A DNA stretch of 64,000 nucleotides from Nostoc piscinale CENA21 (lineage in GTDB: Bacteria > Cyanobacteriota > Cyanobacteriia > Cyanobacteriales > Nostocaceae). Position 1 is the first letter of the stretch, and every line of letters begins with the position of its first letter. Both the position numbers and the translations under genes were made by a program. The DNA lies in assembly GCF_001298445.1 (NCBI RefSeq), contig NZ_CP012036.1:3129351-3193350 (forward strand). The letters are read 5' to 3'. Positions 62,330 to 64,000 of this stretch are shown in pieces. The notes under the pieces are model-generated. The model did no database searches. It was given only the letters and a program-made list of their open reading frames with translations, and was not told the DNA's origin.

Positions 62330-62911
62330 GTGATTAAGAACGATATCTGGATTACTGAAATGGCTCAAAAAGGAATGATTTCGCCCTTTGAGCCAAGTTT
62401 AATTCGTCAATGCAACGAATTTCCTGTCATTTCTTTTGGACTTAGCAGTTTTGGCTATGATATTAGACTTTCACCAGAAGATTTCCGAATCTTTAGGCAT
62501 ATTCCAGGCACAGTCGTTGACCCTAAAAACTTTAATCCTGAAAATTTAGTGCCAACAAAACTTCATAAAGACACTAATGGCAGTTATTTTATACTTCCGG
62601 CACATTCTTATGGCCTTGGTGTTGCTCTTGAAAGATTGGAAATACCAGATAATATTACAGTAATTTGTATAGGTAAAAGTACTTACGCAAGATGTGGTAT
62701 AATTGCAAACGTAACGCCTGCTGAAGCGGCTTGGCGCGGTTACTTAACACTAGAATTATCTAACGCTTCCAGTGCTGACTGTCGAATTTATGCCAATGAA
62801 GGAATAGTACAGTTAATGTTTTTGGAAGGTGAACCCTGTAGTGTGAGTTACCAAGCACGTCGAGGTAAATACCAAGATCAGCCAGACGTGGTAACTCTTG
62901 CCAAGGTTTAA
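62330..62911 (+). CDS. dcd: dCTP deaminase
   Basis: A 193-residue enzyme that deaminates dCTP to dUTP for thymidylate synthesis. Signature blocks: FGLSSFGYDIRLSPEDFRIF, FILPAHSYGLGVALERLEIP, CIGKSTYARCGIIANVTPAE and GYLTLELSN, which holds the catalytic Glu, then EGIVQLMFLEGEP and GKYQDQPDV. The start is GTG 62330 (MIKNDIWITEMAQ), the only start giving the full family length. A paralogue lacking the catalytic Glu follows 69 bp downstream on the same strand, suggesting a duplication or a linked function. Confidence 0.94.
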   Translation: MIKNDIWITEMAQKGMISPFEPSLIRQCNEFPVISFGLSSFGYDIRLSPEDFRIFRHIPGTVVDPKNFNPENLVPTKLHKDTNGSYFILPAHSYGLGVALERLEIPDNITVICIGKSTYARCGIIANVTPAEAAWRGYLTLELSNASSADCRIYANEGIVQLMFLEGEPCSVSYQARRGKYQDQPDVVTLAKV

Positions 62912-62980
62912 AATTATAAAGGCAAAAAGTTAAGTTATCTGATTGAATATTCAATTGCTAAAGTCAAGGTTATTCAAAAG

Positions 62981-63686
62981 ATGTCGATACTTACAGATAC
63001 AGATTTGAAAAAGATATTATGTTATGACGAAGCACAATGGAATGATACTAAAACACTCTTAATTCAAGATGGATCAGATGATTGCATAACACCTATGGGC
63101 TATGATTTAAGAGTAGGAGGCTTTTATAAAACATTTATTGCTAAACCTAACTTAGACGTTTTATCAGAAGGTAAATCAATAGCAATTAAACCTGGAGATA
63201 TAGCTTTAATAGGTACTTACGAAAAACTAAGAATGCCCAAAGATGGTTCAATCTCTGCCTTAATATTGTCAAGGGTATCCCAAGTTTCCAGGGGGTTATC
63301 TAATATATCTACTAAGGTTGATCCAGGTTGGGCAGAAGGAGAATTATTGATACCAATACAAATAATTTTTTCGCGTGATGTCATTAAACTTAACTATACA
63401 AGATTTTGTACCATTGTATTTTTTTAAAAATGAATCACCAGCATCTTTGTATAATTCAAGCTCAAGTCGTTCCAAATTCTTTAGACTATTATCTCAGACT
63501 AGCCGTGAATCTTTCTTTAAAGACCTTCAACTAGTATTATTATCGACAGCTATTATAGGAATAGCTGGTGTTATTGGTTATTACAAGTTTGGTAATTCTA
63601 CAGGATTTGGAGTAACTGTAACAATAGGTATAGCGGTAGAAAGATTTGTATCAGTAATAGCGTCAAGAATGATAGGAAGACGTTAA
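62981..63686 (+). pseudogene. Membrane-anchored Dcd/dUTPase-like protein, one-base frameshift
   Basis: The N-terminal about 150 residues resemble dCTP deaminase/dUTPase: DDCITPMGYDLRVGGFYKTF, IKPGDIALIGTYEKLRMPKD, LILSRVSQVSRGLSNISTKV and DPGWAEGELLIPIQ. Where dcd has TLELSN the protein reads LLIPIQ, so the catalytic Glu is absent; the D-P-G-W-A-E-G motif is closer to dUTPase motif 3, with Trp for Tyr. The frame breaks in the T7 run at 63419-63425; removing one T gives CTIVFFKNESPASLYNSSSS and a C-terminal helix (LLSTAIIGIAGVIGYYKFGN), a total of about 234 residues. The last part would anchor it in a membrane. Function unknown, possibly nucleotide control or phage defence. Confidence 0.72.
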
Positions 63687-63788
63687 TGACCTACTAGTAA
63701 TTTCGCAGCTTTTTCGTAGAAATTAAAGTCTCGTTATCATAGAGGCGATCGCACATTACACTCAATCGGACTTGTAAGGTGTCTGGTA

Positions 63789-64000
63789 ATGACCATCTCC
63801 TTAGAACAATTTAACCAATCTTCTCTGGTGTTTCAGCAGTATGATGCAACTTGGCAGGACTATGAGGCAGTACGAGATAACCCGGATATTGATTGGCGTA
63901 AAATTGCATTTCATCAGGGATGGTTATGGGTTGATATGGGAACAGAAGGACTAGGACATTCTTCTTTTAGCGATTTGATGACGGCAGTTTTCTTTGTTTG
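63789..64000 (+). CDS. Uma2-family (DUF820) protein, 3' end cut off by window
   Basis: ATG 63789 opens a frame that stays open to the window edge, about 70 residues: MTISLEQFNQSSLVFQQYDA, then TWQDYEAVRDNPDIDWRKIA and FHQGWLWVDMGTEGLGHSSF. This matches the N-terminal half of Uma2 (DUF820) proteins, restriction-endonuclease-like fold proteins of the PD-(D/E)XK group that occur in dozens of copies in cyanobacteria. The start of the family's H..... S block (GHSSF) is visible, while the catalytic acidic residues would lie past the edge. Activity is unproven. Confidence 0.75.
   Translation, partial: MTISLEQFNQSSLVFQQYDATWQDYEAVRDNPDIDWRKIAFHQGWLWVDMGTEGLGHSSFSDLMTAVFFV

Overview
The window comes from a filamentous, probably heterocyst-forming cyanobacterium (Nostocales; genus not determined). 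Evidence: GCGATCGC (HIP1) octamers throughout; psaK of photosystem I; the cyanobacterial alkane pair aar/ado; RppA/RppB-type two-component genes; GUN4, CHAT and TPR domains; and the heptamer-type tandem repeats and small palindromic elements typical of Nostoc-like chromosomes. No rRNA, tRNA, CRISPR array or intact insertion sequence was recognised.

Layout. 0-7 kb is an accessory, defence-like stretch: the tail of a DUF790 nuclease, a Uma2 remnant, a HigB/HigA toxin-antitoxin pair, a large membrane-linked NACHT ATPase ending in a GUN4 domain, a 98-residue unknown and a PIN-toxin pair, interleaved with direct repeats, a 21-bp minisatellite and palindromic elements. 7-12 kb carries asnS, a secreted protein and a GH13 enzyme. 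12-24 kb is mixed housekeeping and signalling: HtrA protease, TauE/SafE permease, acetamidase family, rlmN, hybrid histidine kinase, response regulator, CDF transporter, ATP-grasp protein. 24-33 kb holds a group 2 sigma factor, an acyl-CoA synthetase-like ligase, a CBM20-SGNH-DUF1796 fusion, a second HtrA, TspO, a CAP lipoprotein and psaK. 33-39 kb is a conserved metabolic block: trpF on the plus strand, then ado, aar, accA, an SDR and folE in line on the minus strand. 39-46 kb has an orphan ABC permease, a substrate-binding lipoprotein, a dienelactone hydrolase, a 42-bp minisatellite and a secreted TPR-CHAT protein. 46-54 kb has a 1362-residue Hsp70/actin-like ATPase protein and a Crp - DUF2232 - CobT-like run. 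54-59 kb is a probable metal-efflux/sensing block (HlyD adaptor, OB-fold protein, RppB, RppA). 59-64 kb has rph, adk, a CobO-like protein without a P-loop, dcd, a membrane-anchored Dcd/dUTPase-like paralogue and the start of a Uma2 gene.

Seven genes (asnS, a secreted protein, the GH13 enzyme, another secreted protein, the acyl-CoA synthetase, adk and the Dcd-like gene) are each broken by one 1-base indel, always inside a homopolymer run of 6-8 bases. Restoring one base gives full-length products every time. This looks more like homopolymer sequencing error than gene decay, and they should be read as probably intact genes until checked.

The best candidates for unusual biology are the NACHT-GUN4 protein and its toxin-antitoxin surroundings, the CBM20-SGNH-DUF1796 fusion, the membrane-anchored Dcd-like protein beside dcd, and the large Hsp70-like protein. 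None can be called novel without database searches.
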